Below are positions 53,645-63,496 of a stretch of 64,000 bases of DNA, piece by piece. The DNA is from Flectobacillus roseus (GTDB lineage: Bacteria; Bacteroidota; Bacteroidia; Cytophagales; Spirosomataceae), in the NCBI RefSeq assembly GCF_030056665.1, contig NZ_JASHIG010000028.1; one strand, written 5' to 3'. The notes under the pieces are model-generated. The model was not told the origin of the DNA, did no database searches, and worked only from the letters and a program-made list of their open reading frames with translations. Position 1 is the first letter of the stretch. The number at the start of each line of letters is the position of its first letter. The position numbers and the translations under genes were made by a program.

Positions 53645-56600
53645 ATGAAAAAAATCATTTTTCTTAGTTTGCTCCTTGTGAGCAAGATAGGGATCTGTGT
53701 TGCTCAAACAACAACTTATTACCCATCGCTTAGTGTATCTGTTGCGCAAACTGCGGTGCACAGAATTCACTATGAAACGCTTCAGAGTTTTTGGCCTTAC
53801 ATAATCGAGAACCAATATATCCATCTCTATCGTCAAGGAAAAGAGGTTGCTTTAGAAATTCACAGCAAAAATGATTCCTATTTCACATCGGGTGACTATC
53901 TATTGTTTTGGGGAAAATCTAATGATGGTATTACGGACTCTTCATTGTACGAATCAGCCCAAGCGCAAGCCAATCCTTCCTACTGTCTTTTTTCTGATAC
54001 TGCTGCTTATGTGTTGACATACGAGCCTTCACAAAAATCGGTATTTAGAATACGACCTGAAAGGCAAAATTTGGAAGAAAACTATCGATTGTGTTTGACA
54101 GCACGAAAGGAACAAATTCAAGTATTCTCTGATAATTATTTCGCTGGTTTAGTATTAACGCCTTTTGATAACGAGAAAATTTGGGACTCAAACTATCAAA
54201 AAGCAGAAGGCTGGATGAGCATGAGTTTTACAGAAAACTCACCTGAACGGTTGATTTTCAGTGCCCTAGATACGGAAGAAGATACGCTCAAATTCAATAT
54301 ACGACTAGTAAGTCAGAAGCGTACGACGCAAGTGCTTGAAATAGTACAAGGTTCACAAGTTATCTCAACGATTGAATTGCAACCTGCCGAATGTAAAGAT
54401 ATAAATGGCTACATATTGCTCAGTAAAGGCAAAGAATTAGAGATAAAAGGTAAAGCATCATTATTTGCCATAGCGAGTGTCAAATACGATTATGCTTGTA
54501 CGTTAGAGCCGAAAGGAGGACAATATTTTTGGAAGGAGCCTTTGCCCAAAAAAATCCCAATGAACTCTCAAACGCTAAAAGTTTGGAATATTTCGGATGA
54601 GTTTTTTCCTAAAAATATACCTCAATTCAGAGATACTCTTTTTACTACTGGTACACAAATGGTGTTTTGGGAAAAACCTGTAGAGATAACCAGTCTATCC
54701 CCAATTCGAGATTGGCAACCTGATACCTTAGCGAATTTTTTGATTGTCACTCACGAAAATTTATGGGAAAGTGCCCAACAATATGCCACTTATCGAAGCT
54801 CTCAAGCTGGTGGAGCCTATCGTTGTGAGGTAGTAACTAGCCGTATGTTATATGACTATTTTAACCATGGAGACAAATCAACGCTGGCATTTCAGCGGTA
54901 TTTTTCTATTTCTAAAAACCAGAAAAATCCTATTACTATTTTGCTTATTGGCACGGGTGCATATCCACAAATAGCAAGAAAAAGTGTATCTGCTTACGCT
55001 AGAGATTTGGTGCCAACCAATGGCTATCCTTGTTCAGACACACCGTTTGCCATGGGCATCAATAGGTCGATTGGTCGGATACCAGCCGAAACCAATGCTG
55101 AAGTGGAGGCTTATCTCAAAAAAGTAATGGCTTTTGAAAAAGTGGAGAATACCTATATAGGACGTAAACAGCTTTTGCATTTGAGTGGTGGGAGGTATGG
55201 GATTGAGCAAACGTTATTTCGAAGTTATTTAGATTCCTTGGCCAATATCCCACAACAAAAAGGTTTGGAGGTTCGGACTATTGGCAAACAGACCGATGCC
55301 TATGTGGAAGTCCGTAATGTTGCGGAAGAAGTGAATCAAGGTATTGGTATGATTACGTTGTTTGGCCATTCGGCTATTGGACAGCTCGACCTTGATATTG
55401 GCTTTGCCAGCAATCCTGATTTGGGGTATCAAAATCAAGGAAAATATCCGTTTGTATTGGTCAATGGTTGTGATGCAGGCGATTTTTTTACAGAAAAAAA
55501 GGCATTAAGTACCGATTGGTTATTGTCTCCCGACCGTGGAGCTATTGCTTTTATGGCTCATACTCATTTGGCCTATCCGAACTCATTGTATGCTTTTTCC
55601 AAAAGCTTTTATCAGCAGTTATTTCAAGGAGAGTTATCTCAAACTTTAGGAGAAGCTCATGCGCAGGTACTCAAACATCAGGCTACTGACCCTTATCTCA
55701 AAACAACCTTGCAACAAGTTACCCTGCAAGGTGATCCTGCCATTCGGCTGTTCAAAGCAATAGCGTTGCCAGATATCGCTTTTGTAAAAAATAGCCTAAG
55801 TATAGATTTTCAACAGGACTCACTCAGGATCAATGTTTCAATCGTTAATTATGGAAAAGCAAACCAAGTTCCATTTTCGATTCATTTGTTTGTAAACCAA
55901 CAAGATATTTTTCAACAGTTATATGAAAAAACTTTGGTTAACACTGACGTTCTTTCTTTGAAAATTCCATTAAATTCTGCTTGGCAAAACGATACCCTCA
56001 ATCTGAGATTATCGCTTGACGATGAAGGTGTTTTAAAAGAAGTAAATACGAAGAATAATGATATCGAACTTCGAGATTTCCACCTGAAAAAATCTTTAGC
56101 ATTGTATTATCCCAGCAATTGGGCGATAGTGTCAAGTCCCGAGATTTGGTTGGAAGGAAATAAGACTCTGCTTGCTCCTGTGCAATTACAGCTTGCTGAT
56201 AACTCAGATTTTAAGTCTATTATTTTTCAAAAAACGATTACTAAACAAGGTGTTTTTCGCTATTTGTTTAAAAGTATTGCCAAGGATACAACTACCTATT
56301 ATTGGCGGATGATTACTTCAGACAGTGTACTGTTGAACGGAACATTTACCTATATTCCCAATAGTCTTTTAGGCTGGATACAGCGAACATCAGCGCATTT
56401 TCAGGCCATAAAAACGTCTGGGATGATTTGGGATAGAAGTACTTGGAAACTACAGCCTGATACTCTAAAAATAGCATTGTACGTACCTGGGGCGGATATT
56501 TCTCAAAGTAATTATTTGGGGTGGGTTAAAGTCAATGATCAACAATGGATTGGCAATGGCTTGTGCTATCCTTGGAGTAGCCTCAACGCCATAACGCTCG

Positions 56601-58225
56601 ACGCGCAATTGAAGCCCTATCTTATTTTGCCACAACTGAGCTGTGGAAATTCCCCATATTGGATCCAAAATTTGAATGAAAACCTATTGTTAGGTGAAAA
56701 TCCTTTGTTGACTTATTTACAGCAACTGAAAGTTGGTGATTGGCTTATTCTTTGGCCACATGGGCGCGTAAGTACTCAAAAATGGTCTGGGGAGATATGG
56801 ACATCTTTACAAAATTTGGGCTTTTCAATCGCTAAAATCAAAGCCTTACCGCTAGGAACACCTTTTTTGTTAGCAGTACAAAAAGGTAAGCAAAATGCCA
56901 TCGAAAAGTTTGGCAAAAGTGCTATCTCCGCCATTAGTGATACGCTGTATTTATTGCCTGAAACTCAAAATTGGGAAATGACACCACCGCAAATGGGCGC
57001 TTTGGAGGATGCCAAACAAGTTTTTACAGATTTTCAATCTTTAGAAAAACCAAGCAACTATGAGTTGAATATCAATGATGAAAGCTATGCATTACAAGAA
57101 AACCTAACTTTTCAACCCCTTTCTACACAAAGGTTGTTGACTCCTATTCGAGTAAAATTTGGAGCAAAACAAGTAAAGCAAGCCAGCCAACTGCGTCGTT
57201 GGGGAGTGTTGGGTAAACCGTATGCAGATTTAGCCATTGAGGCATTAAAAGACACCCACGAAGTAGAGATAGGACAAGTATTGAATATCAGACGGTATGT
57301 CTATAATACCTCCGATACCCCTTTTAGCGATAGCACTTTTTTGCATTGGCAAATTATTCAGAATGGAGAAGTTTTGGAGAGTCAACAAGAGCCTCTTTCG
57401 TCTTTTGTGGCGCATGATTCAATAGCACTACCTGTTTTTTCAAAAGCATTTGAGCAGGCTGGCGACTATGTTTTACGTTTTGTGGTAAATCCATCTCGTA
57501 AACATGAAGCCAATTTTAGTAATAATTCAACCCAAGTTTTGGTAAACGTCAAACAAGATAATATCGCACCTACCATGCTTGTGCAAGTGAATGGGAGAAT
57601 AGCCCAAAACTTCGAGCATTTTAGTCCAAATCCAACATTGGAAATACAGTTATGGGACAATAATCGCTTTGTTTTTTTGAGAAAAGAAAATGTAGAAATT
57701 TCGATAAAGCATTGCCAAACTTGTGCTTGGGTTGCTGGAAATAATTCTAACATTACCGCTATAACAGAGGAAAAAGGAAAGCTTTCGTTAACCTATCAGG
57801 CTACAGATTGGCTTAAAGACACCGTTTGGATAGCCATTAATGCTAGCGATAGAGTAGGAGCAAAGGTGTCGACTAAAACATATCAAATACAGGTGGTAAT
57901 TGATGAGAAAGCTACTCCTGTTCAATTAAAGGTCTTTCCAAATCCTTTGCATACGTGGACAAGATGGAGTATTGAAAATTTACCAGAACATGATTACTGG
58001 GTAACTTGTCAGATTTTTGATGTCTCCGGGAAAAAGGTTTATGAGGTTCAACAGACAGTGAATGCGACCGAAAAAGAAATATTTTGGGATGGACGAAATC
58101 AAGAAGGTAATTTTTTGCCTAATGCGCTGTATTTTTACAAGCTAACATTACAAAATAAAGAACCAAAGGATTCGTTGTCGATAGCAGATACCTTTACTGG
58201 CAAAATTGTATTGGAGAGAAAGTGA
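53645..58225 (+). CDS. porU2: Type IX secretion sortase-like C25 peptidase (PorU2 type)
   Basis: A 1526-residue exported protein (signal ending GICVAQ). The central gingipain-like C25 domain (about residues 360-690) has the catalytic His575 (LFGHSAIGQ) and Cys609 (LVNGCDAGDFF) and the strand motif PITILLIGTGAYPQ. Ig-like domains flank it and the last 100 residues (KVFPNPLHTWTRWSIENL, then FDVSGKKVYEV, ending TGKIVLERK) look like a type IX C-terminal domain. PorU-type proteins cut C-terminal signals from type IX cargo and attach the cargo to the surface; PorU2 is a long paralog in Cytophagales whose exact division of labour is unclear. It stands alone. Confidence 0.88.
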   Translation: MKKIIFLSLLLVSKIGICVAQTTTYYPSLSVSVAQTAVHRIHYETLQSFWPYIIENQYIHLYRQGKEVALEIHSKNDSYFTSGDYLLFWGKSNDGITDSSLYESAQAQANPSYCLFSDTAAYVLTYEPSQKSVFRIRPERQNLEENYRLCLTARKEQIQVFSDNYFAGLVLTPFDNEKIWDSNYQKAEGWMSMSFTENSPERLIFSALDTEEDTLKFNIRLVSQKRTTQVLEIVQGSQVISTIELQPAECKDINGYILLSKGKELEIKGKASLFAIASVKYDYACTLEPKGGQYFWKEPLPKKIPMNSQTLKVWNISDEFFPKNIPQFRDTLFTTGTQMVFWEKPVEITSLSPIRDWQPDTLANFLIVTHENLWESAQQYATYRSSQAGGAYRCEVVTSRMLYDYFNHGDKSTLAFQRYFSISKNQKNPITILLIGTGAYPQIARKSVSAYARDLVPTNGYPCSDTPFAMGINRSIGRIPAETNAEVEAYLKKVMAFEKVENTYIGRKQLLHLSGGRYGIEQTLFRSYLDSLANIPQQKGLEVRTIGKQTDAYVEVRNVAEEVNQGIGMITLFGHSAIGQLDLDIGFASNPDLGYQNQGKYPFVLVNGCDAGDFFTEKKALSTDWLLSPDRGAIAFMAHTHLAYPNSLYAFSKSFYQQLFQGELSQTLGEAHAQVLKHQATDPYLKTTLQQVTLQGDPAIRLFKAIALPDIAFVKNSLSIDFQQDSLRINVSIVNYGKANQVPFSIHLFVNQQDIFQQLYEKTLVNTDVLSLKIPLNSAWQNDTLNLRLSLDDEGVLKEVNTKNNDIELRDFHLKKSLALYYPSNWAIVSSPEIWLEGNKTLLAPVQLQLADNSDFKSIIFQKTITKQGVFRYLFKSIAKDTTTYYWRMITSDSVLLNGTFTYIPNSLLGWIQRTSAHFQAIKTSGMIWDRSTWKLQPDTLKIALYVPGADISQSNYLGWVKVNDQQWIGNGLCYPWSSLNAITLDAQLKPYLILPQLSCGNSPYWIQNLNENLLLGENPLLTYLQQLKVGDWLILWPHGRVSTQKWSGEIWTSLQNLGFSIAKIKALPLGTPFLLAVQKGKQNAIEKFGKSAISAISDTLYLLPETQNWEMTPPQMGALEDAKQVFTDFQSLEKPSNYELNINDESYALQENLTFQPLSTQRLLTPIRVKFGAKQVKQASQLRRWGVLGKPYADLAIEALKDTHEVEIGQVLNIRRYVYNTSDTPFSDSTFLHWQIIQNGEVLESQQEPLSSFVAHDSIALPVFSKAFEQAGDYVLRFVVNPSRKHEANFSNNSTQVLVNVKQDNIAPTMLVQVNGRIAQNFEHFSPNPTLEIQLWDNNRFVFLRKENVEISIKHCQTCAWVAGNNSNITAITEEKGKLSLTYQATDWLKDTVWIAINASDRVGAKVSTKTYQIQVVIDEKATPVQLKVFPNPLHTWTRWSIENLPEHDYWVTCQIFDVSGKKVYEVQQTVNATEKEIFWDGRNQEGNFLPNALYFYKLTLQNKEPKDSLSIADTFTGKIVLERK

Positions 58226-58307
58226 AAATGATTTTCCTATTCCTCTTCAAATACTTTTGTCAAAATCACTAAATCACCCATTCGCTAATTCGCTCAATAA
58301 TTATTCT

Positions 58308-59507
58308 ATGTTAACAGTCGATATTTATAGTAAAAACACATGGTGGAAAATCGCTTTTCTATTCGTTTGCGTTATTATCGGGGCATTTTCCTTGTACTTC
58401 ACTGACCGAATTGTTTCGAAATTGGAAGAACGAGAGAAAGATCAAATTCAACTTTATGCTGAGTCGTTTAAGTTTATGATGACCAATGATTTGGATAAAG
58501 ATGTAAATTTCTTTTTCGAAAAAATCAAGAAATCTAATGAGAATATTACGATTCCTGTCATCTTGAAAGACGGTTCAGGATATTTGACCGCTTCAGAAAG
58601 TATCCAGATTCCACCGGGATTGAATTCAAAAGAGCAACAAGCTTTTTTGCGTGATAAATTGAATGAAATCATGCGTGATGATAACCCACCGATTGAGCTT
58701 GATATGGATTTTCATAAAGAATATGTGTACTATGGAAATTCTCATTTGCTAAATATGCTTAGGTATTATCCTGTATTTCAGTTGATTGTAGTGTTGATTT
58801 TTGGCTTGGCAGCGTATCTGTTTTTTGATGCTTCACGCCGTTCTGAGCAAAATAGAGTTTGGGTAGGTTTGGCTAAAGAAACAGCACACCAGTTGGGCAC
58901 GCCACTATCTTCATTAACAGCTTGGGTGGAGTTTTTTAAATCAGATCCTACTTTCGATCAAGAAATTGTAAAGGAATTAGAGAAGGATGTTCAGCGACTC
59001 GATGTAATCACGACACGTTTTTCTAACATAGGTTCGATACCTGTGCTCAAAGAAGAAAATGTAGCTGAGACCGTTGAGGTATTTTTGAGCTATCTCAAAC
59101 GAAGAATTTCATCTAAAGTATCATTGACGATTGAAAATCATTTGACACATCCAACGGTCAAGATTAATAAGTATTTGTTTGAATGGGTTATTGAAAATAT
59201 TTGTAAAAATGCAGTAGACGCCATGACGGGTGTGGGAGCGTTGAAAGTGACGATGGAAAATGGCAAACACAATCAAATTATCATTGATATTTCGGACACA
59301 GGAAAAGGTATCAGTAAACAGAATTTGAGTAAGGTTTTTAATGCAGGTTTCAGTACCAAAAAGCGAGGATGGGGCTTAGGTTTGACACTTGCCAAAAGGA
59401 TTATCGAAAATTATCATAGTGGTAAGCTTTTCGTTAAATATTCAGAATTGGGCAAAGGCACTACATTCAGAATCATTATTGCAGGTGTGAATGATGAGGA
59501 AGTTTAG
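58308..59507 (+). CDS. Two-transmembrane sensor histidine kinase
   Basis: About 400 residues from the Met that begins MLTVDIYSKNTWWKIAFLF; an upstream in-frame Met at 58206 lies inside porU2 and is rejected. One membrane segment is at about residues 13-30 and a second at about 148-172 (FQLIVVLIFGLAAYLFF), with a periplasmic sensor between. The phospho-acceptor is His194 in KETAHQLGTPLSSL. The ATPase domain follows (NICKNAVDAMTG, ISDTGKGIS, FSTKKRGWGLGLTLAKRI). The 82-bp gap after porU2 suggests the two may be read together. No response regulator is next to it. Confidence 0.9.
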   Translation: MLTVDIYSKNTWWKIAFLFVCVIIGAFSLYFTDRIVSKLEEREKDQIQLYAESFKFMMTNDLDKDVNFFFEKIKKSNENITIPVILKDGSGYLTASESIQIPPGLNSKEQQAFLRDKLNEIMRDDNPPIELDMDFHKEYVYYGNSHLLNMLRYYPVFQLIVVLIFGLAAYLFFDASRRSEQNRVWVGLAKETAHQLGTPLSSLTAWVEFFKSDPTFDQEIVKELEKDVQRLDVITTRFSNIGSIPVLKEENVAETVEVFLSYLKRRISSKVSLTIENHLTHPTVKINKYLFEWVIENICKNAVDAMTGVGALKVTMENGKHNQIIIDISDTGKGISKQNLSKVFNAGFSTKKRGWGLGLTLAKRIIENYHSGKLFVKYSELGKGTTFRIIIAGVNDEEV

Positions 59508-59511
59508 AGAG

Positions 59512-59544
59512 AAAGGCTTGGGAGATATCTCAAGCCTTTTGTTT
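59512..59544 (+). terminator. Terminator after the 400-residue histidine kinase
   Basis: AAAGGCTT (59512-59519) pairs with AAGCCTTT (59532-59539); the sequence between is itself self-complementary (GAGATATCTC). A T-rich tail follows. Confidence 0.8.
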
Positions 59545-59574
59545 TCGAAACAAAACTACATTAGTATTGTTACT

Positions 59575-59617
59575 AAAGAGTAGTATTAGTAAAGCTATTA
59601 CTACTCTTTTATATTTG
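59575..59617 (+). promoter_or_regulatory. Candidate operator and -7 element of the MarR gene
   Basis: AAAGAGTAGTA (59575-59585) and TACTACTCTTT (59599-59609) are exact complements and lie directly upstream of the -7-type box TATATTTG (59610-59617). A dimeric regulator bound here would cover the -33 region. The MarR start is 65 bp downstream, so autoregulation is the simplest reading. Confidence 0.6.
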
Positions 59618-59682
59618 TGTTAAAGTCGAAATGAAGTACTCCCCCAAACTAAGAAATATTTAGAAATAGCGTTGATGAATAT

Positions 59683-60345
59683 ATGAAGAAGGCAATTAAT
59701 CCAGTCGTTGAATTAGTAAAGGCTTGGGAAGTGTTTGAGAACGAGAATCCAACAGGGAACTTGGAAGAATTTTGTCAGGATTACTTACAAAAACAACAAT
59801 TAGCAAGATTTAAGCAAGTCGATGAAGAATATATACATCATACAGGAGGTAGAGTAGTAAAGCCATCCAACGGCCTAGGTAAAGCACTTGTTCGAGTTCA
59901 GAAGTACCTTCATTTTTATGTAAAAAAAACAATGCAAAATCTACCAGTCGATAATATTGAAGATTTTGCATACTTGTCAGATTTACATTTCATGGGTGCT
60001 ATGCGAAAAAGCGAATTAATTCATCGAAATATTTCTGAGTTTACCTCAGGCACCAATGTAATCAACCGTCTTATAAAGAATAACCTTGTAGAAGAATTTA
60101 ATGATCCAGACGACGCGCGTTCAAAGCAAGTAAAAATAACATCATCGGGTGTGAGTTGGATAATGAGTTGTTTGCCCGAAATGATCAAGGTAGATGCAGT
60201 ACTATTCCAAGTGCTTAAATCAGATGAAAGGGAGTTGCTTTTTCATGTTCTAGCCAAACTCGATCGTTTCCATACTAGTGTTTATTCTGAAATGCGAGCG
60301 TTAGAAATTGAAGATATTTTGAAAAGAATCACTGGTAAAATATAA
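59683..60345 (+). CDS. MarR-family transcriptional regulator with N-terminal extension
   Basis: A 220-residue protein, about 70 longer than typical MarR proteins. Residues about 95-185 form the winged helix: FAYLSDLHFMGAMRKSELIH, then SGTNVINRLIKNNLVEEFND and the wing DDARSKQVKITSSGVSWIM. The N-terminal 80 residues (WEVFENENPTGNLEEFCQDY) are polar and of unknown role. It follows a terminator and an operator-like inverted repeat. The genes at 60923 and 61655 downstream are possible targets, but there is a 577-bp gap. Confidence 0.82.
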   Translation: MKKAINPVVELVKAWEVFENENPTGNLEEFCQDYLQKQQLARFKQVDEEYIHHTGGRVVKPSNGLGKALVRVQKYLHFYVKKTMQNLPVDNIEDFAYLSDLHFMGAMRKSELIHRNISEFTSGTNVINRLIKNNLVEEFNDPDDARSKQVKITSSGVSWIMSCLPEMIKVDAVLFQVLKSDERELLFHVLAKLDRFHTSVYSEMRALEIEDILKRITGKI

Positions 60346-60922
60346 ACTTATTTTCATGGGACTACCTTATGCTACAATTAAAAAGAATCAAAGTATTTCC
60401 TACGAAATTATTAGTACATTTTAACCTAGTACCTATAGCTCATAGACCACAATATGTTAATGCAAATTTATGTTGCATTAATACTCAGCATTATATTAGC
60501 TAAATTTCTTATGTTAGTATAATGTTTCCTTGTATTCAATACATTGTCAACCTTCGTTTCTTCTATTTAGAGTGTTTGTTTTTGTTGTGTTTTGCTTTAT
60601 AAAATGGTGTATCCTGTGTTGGCAGTACCATAAAATAAAAAAAAAACAAGATAAAGCAATCTACTAACAAATCGAACCTGTTCTTCTTATAGCTTTACAT
60701 CAAGAAAAAGGATATACTATTCGAGGTAGTCTTTTTGATGATTAGCTATTATTCTTATAAATAAATCAACCGTCTGAAAATATTCACTTTTAACTAGTTA
60801 GAGAGGTTTTGTCTCAAACTAGTGGTTATGTGTTTTGACCAAAAATTGATATTTAGCATTGAATCTCAAGATTAAAAACAATATACTACATATGATTATT
60901 GAACTATTAAAATGAAGTTACC
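60346..60922. other. Intergenic region (577 bp) after the MarR gene
   Basis: AT-rich, with no small gene seen. It holds one hairpin or operator candidate, TTAATGCAA (60457-60465) with TTGCATTAA (60473-60481), with a 7-nt loop and no following T-run, plus direct repeats of AACTAGT near 60793-60822. No convincing promoter match was found. Confidence 0.5.
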
Positions 60923-61615
60923 ATGATGAAAAAACTACTTTTAATTTTATTAGTAGCTTCGATAAGTTTTAGAGGTTTTTCTCAACTTATCAAGCCTGTT
61001 GCACCTAAATCAAATACTAACTCGATTAAGTTCGGTATAGGGCTTTTAGGAGGTACAACACCCGGATTTGACGTTTCGGCTCGGTTTACGCCCAACATTT
61101 CAGTAAGATTGATGAACACATTTTTAAATTACACCATGTCCAACAAGTTAACAGTTTCAGATGAAGACATACAACTAAATGGCAACTTGGATATGAACGC
61201 ACTAGGGTTAGGGGTGGAGCTTTACCCTTCGTCAAAAAGCTCATTTAAGTTTATTTTGGGACTTAGTTATATTCAGAAAGGACGTGTATTGGTTGTGGCT
61301 TCACCCACAGAGAATTACAAAATAGGTGAAACCGAATTTACTCCTAAGGAAATCGGAGAATTTAACTTTGATTTGAGTTACAATGGAGGTGTAGCCAGAT
61401 TTATCGGATTAGGCTTTGGGAGAGCCGTCCCTAAAAAAAGAGTTGGATTTGGGTTTGAATTAGGTACATATTATTTGTCTGAACCCAAAGTATCTTTAAC
61501 TGGCACTGAAAGACTAAGTAGCATGAGTGAGCAAGAAAGTAAAATTCAAAACAATATGAAAGATTGGAGGTATTGGCCTATGTTCAACCTTAGGTTGGCA
61601 GTAAGACTGAACTAA
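60923..61615 (+). CDS. Outer-membrane beta-barrel protein of unknown role
   Basis: A 230-residue exported protein (signal ending FRGFSQ). The mature part alternates strands in a porin-like pattern (IKFGIGLLGGTTPGFDVSAR, LGLGVELYPSSKSSFKFILG, ARFIGLGFGRAV) and ends in the strand FNLRLAVRLN, so a small outer-membrane barrel of about eight strands is inferred. It lies 39 bp before a lipoprotein gene on the same strand, suggesting a pair. Confidence 0.75.
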   Translation: MMKKLLLILLVASISFRGFSQLIKPVAPKSNTNSIKFGIGLLGGTTPGFDVSARFTPNISVRLMNTFLNYTMSNKLTVSDEDIQLNGNLDMNALGLGVELYPSSKSSFKFILGLSYIQKGRVLVVASPTENYKIGETEFTPKEIGEFNFDLSYNGGVARFIGLGFGRAVPKKRVGFGFELGTYYLSEPKVSLTGTERLSSMSEQESKIQNNMKDWRYWPMFNLRLAVRLN

Positions 61616-61654
61616 AAAACAAATCGAACACATACATTTTAATACGATACAGCT

Positions 61655-63328
61655 ATGAATAAATTACCAAACATAACACTTTTTATGCGCCTTTCTGGAG
61701 TCCTAATATTGATCTTTGGCGCACTAAATGCCTGTCAAAAAATAAACCCATTTGAAGATTTAGAACTTACCGTAAATACCGATATTTACAAGGCTCCAGT
61801 ACTAATTGAGTTTGTAGATGCAAACCCGGAAGTAAAGGGTCGTCCTCAGAATCTCAAGGTAACTATTTCGGGTCCAGGTAAAGATTTAGTACTGAGTGAT
61901 GCAGGAAAAAAGAACTATACCCCATCAGGAAATGTATTAAGTTTAGTTTTAAATAAAAATGTTGCACCGACAACTAAAGCTCCTATTGAATTTACTGTGG
62001 CCGTCTCTGGGGAGGGTTATGTATCTACAAGCAAAACAATTATTATTACTGACCCTAAAGATGCTCTGAACTTCAGAGTTCCTCTTACAAATATTGCAAC
62101 TCCACCTGTTGGAGCAGCAACAGAAAAAGCAACTGTAGACTTAAGTAAAGGGAAGAGTGTAGAAGTACCTTCTACTCCTGATAAGCCTGAAACAGCTAGT
62201 ATTACAATTACTCCAGGCACAGAGATAAAAGATGCATCAGGTACGATTATTAATTCTAAAGAGGTGGCAGTAACAGTAGTGCAATATACCACCGAAACAC
62301 AAGAATCAATAGAAAGCTTTCCTGGTGGATTTGCGGCAGAAAATGTGGCTATGAATAGTGGCTCATCAGTTGATGGCTCTTTTATAACGGGAGGGTTTGT
62401 TGCTGTCGAAATGGAAGCTGCTGGAAAAGATGTAAAAAGTTTCTCAAAACCAATTGAAGTTACTGTAGGATTAAATCCCGATTTGAAAAATCCCAATACA
62501 GGTCAGTTAATGAAGGAGGGAGATTCTATCCCGACTTGGAGTTATGATAGCGATACTGGAGCTTGGAAAGAAGAGGGGGTTGCAAATGTGATACGAAATA
62601 ACAAAGGCGAATTGGTAGCACAATTCAAAGCTCCACATTTATCTTATTGGAATTTGGATTGGTTTTATTCTAGCTGCCGTTCGTGGGAGCCTCTTACATT
62701 CAATGTAAGCTCTAACGTTACGCGTTATGCTAATAGCAATGATTTTTATGCAAAAGTGTATTGTATTAGTGAGGCTGGTGTGAAAAATTATGTAAAAACT
62801 ATGTATGATTTTGATGTCACCAATGGTAATAGTTCAAACGGTCTTTTTAATGCAAATCCGCCGGCAAATTTTAAACTTCAAGTAGAAGTCTATTCGCGCC
62901 AAGGGGATACTTTTCTGGGGGCTACCTCACAATTTGACCCATGCTCTGTTTCATCAGTTCCTATTTCTCTTAATGTGAAAAGCCTACCAAGCTATTTGAA
63001 TGTAGAGGTTGATTTTACTGCAAAATGTACTAATAAAAGCCTCAATATTAAGCCTTCAACATGGTTATATTTGATTAGTTTAGATTCATATACGTGGAAC
63101 TATTCCTACGCTGTAAGTGGGAAGGCTAATTTCAATATAACGGAAGGAAAAACATATTATTTCTTTACCTACTACGATAATAAAACTTACGAAGGTAATG
63201 TAACATTCAACAAGACATCTTCTGTTATCACTGCAAATGGGAAAGGCATAACAGGAACAACGAGTTACAATCCAGTAACTGATATCGTATCTGTATTTGC
63301 AACATATGAGTCTGAAACCTGTAACTAA
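61655..63328 (+). CDS. Lipoprotein of unknown family
   Basis: A 557-residue lipoprotein (signal ending GALNAC). Residues about 35-130 are Ig-like (VDANPEVKGRPQNLKVTISG). About 150-350 resembles a ZU5/adhesin-like unit: ITITPGTEIKDASGTII, FSKPIEVTVGLNPDL, then WSYDSDTGAWKEEGV and APHLSYWNLDWFY. The last 200 residues are additional beta domains with several cysteines (SSCRSWEPL, FDPCSVSS, TAKCTNKS, ESETC). No enzymatic motif is seen. It may be displayed on the barrel protein encoded 39 bp upstream; this is inference. Confidence 0.7.
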   Translation: MNKLPNITLFMRLSGVLILIFGALNACQKINPFEDLELTVNTDIYKAPVLIEFVDANPEVKGRPQNLKVTISGPGKDLVLSDAGKKNYTPSGNVLSLVLNKNVAPTTKAPIEFTVAVSGEGYVSTSKTIIITDPKDALNFRVPLTNIATPPVGAATEKATVDLSKGKSVEVPSTPDKPETASITITPGTEIKDASGTIINSKEVAVTVVQYTTETQESIESFPGGFAAENVAMNSGSSVDGSFITGGFVAVEMEAAGKDVKSFSKPIEVTVGLNPDLKNPNTGQLMKEGDSIPTWSYDSDTGAWKEEGVANVIRNNKGELVAQFKAPHLSYWNLDWFYSSCRSWEPLTFNVSSNVTRYANSNDFYAKVYCISEAGVKNYVKTMYDFDVTNGNSSNGLFNANPPANFKLQVEVYSRQGDTFLGATSQFDPCSVSSVPISLNVKSLPSYLNVEVDFTAKCTNKSLNIKPSTWLYLISLDSYTWNYSYAVSGKANFNITEGKTYYFFTYYDNKTYEGNVTFNKTSSVITANGKGITGTTSYNPVTDIVSVFATYESETCN

Positions 63329-63449
63329 GTTTGCTATTCGAAGAGGTTGTCTCACTAAATTCTAATTGTAGTTATCCTATTAGTACTATACTTAGTGTTG
63401 TCTTAAAATGAAATTTATAGAAATGGTTTAGATTTCAGATGAAGTAATC

Positions 63450-63496
63450 AAACTCATGTATTGTGTTTTTTCTTAGACATAGTACATGAGTTTTTT
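63450..63496 (+). terminator. Candidate terminator after the 557-residue lipoprotein gene
   Basis: An 11-bp perfect stem (AAACTCATGTA / TACATGAGTTT) with a 22-nt loop, about 120 bp after the stop codon, ends in a run of T. Confidence 0.7.

Noticed and set aside
58206..58307. Upstream start for the 400-residue histidine kinase
   Set aside because: It overlaps porU2 and adds a polar segment before the membrane helix; the Met at 58308 gives a normal N-terminus.
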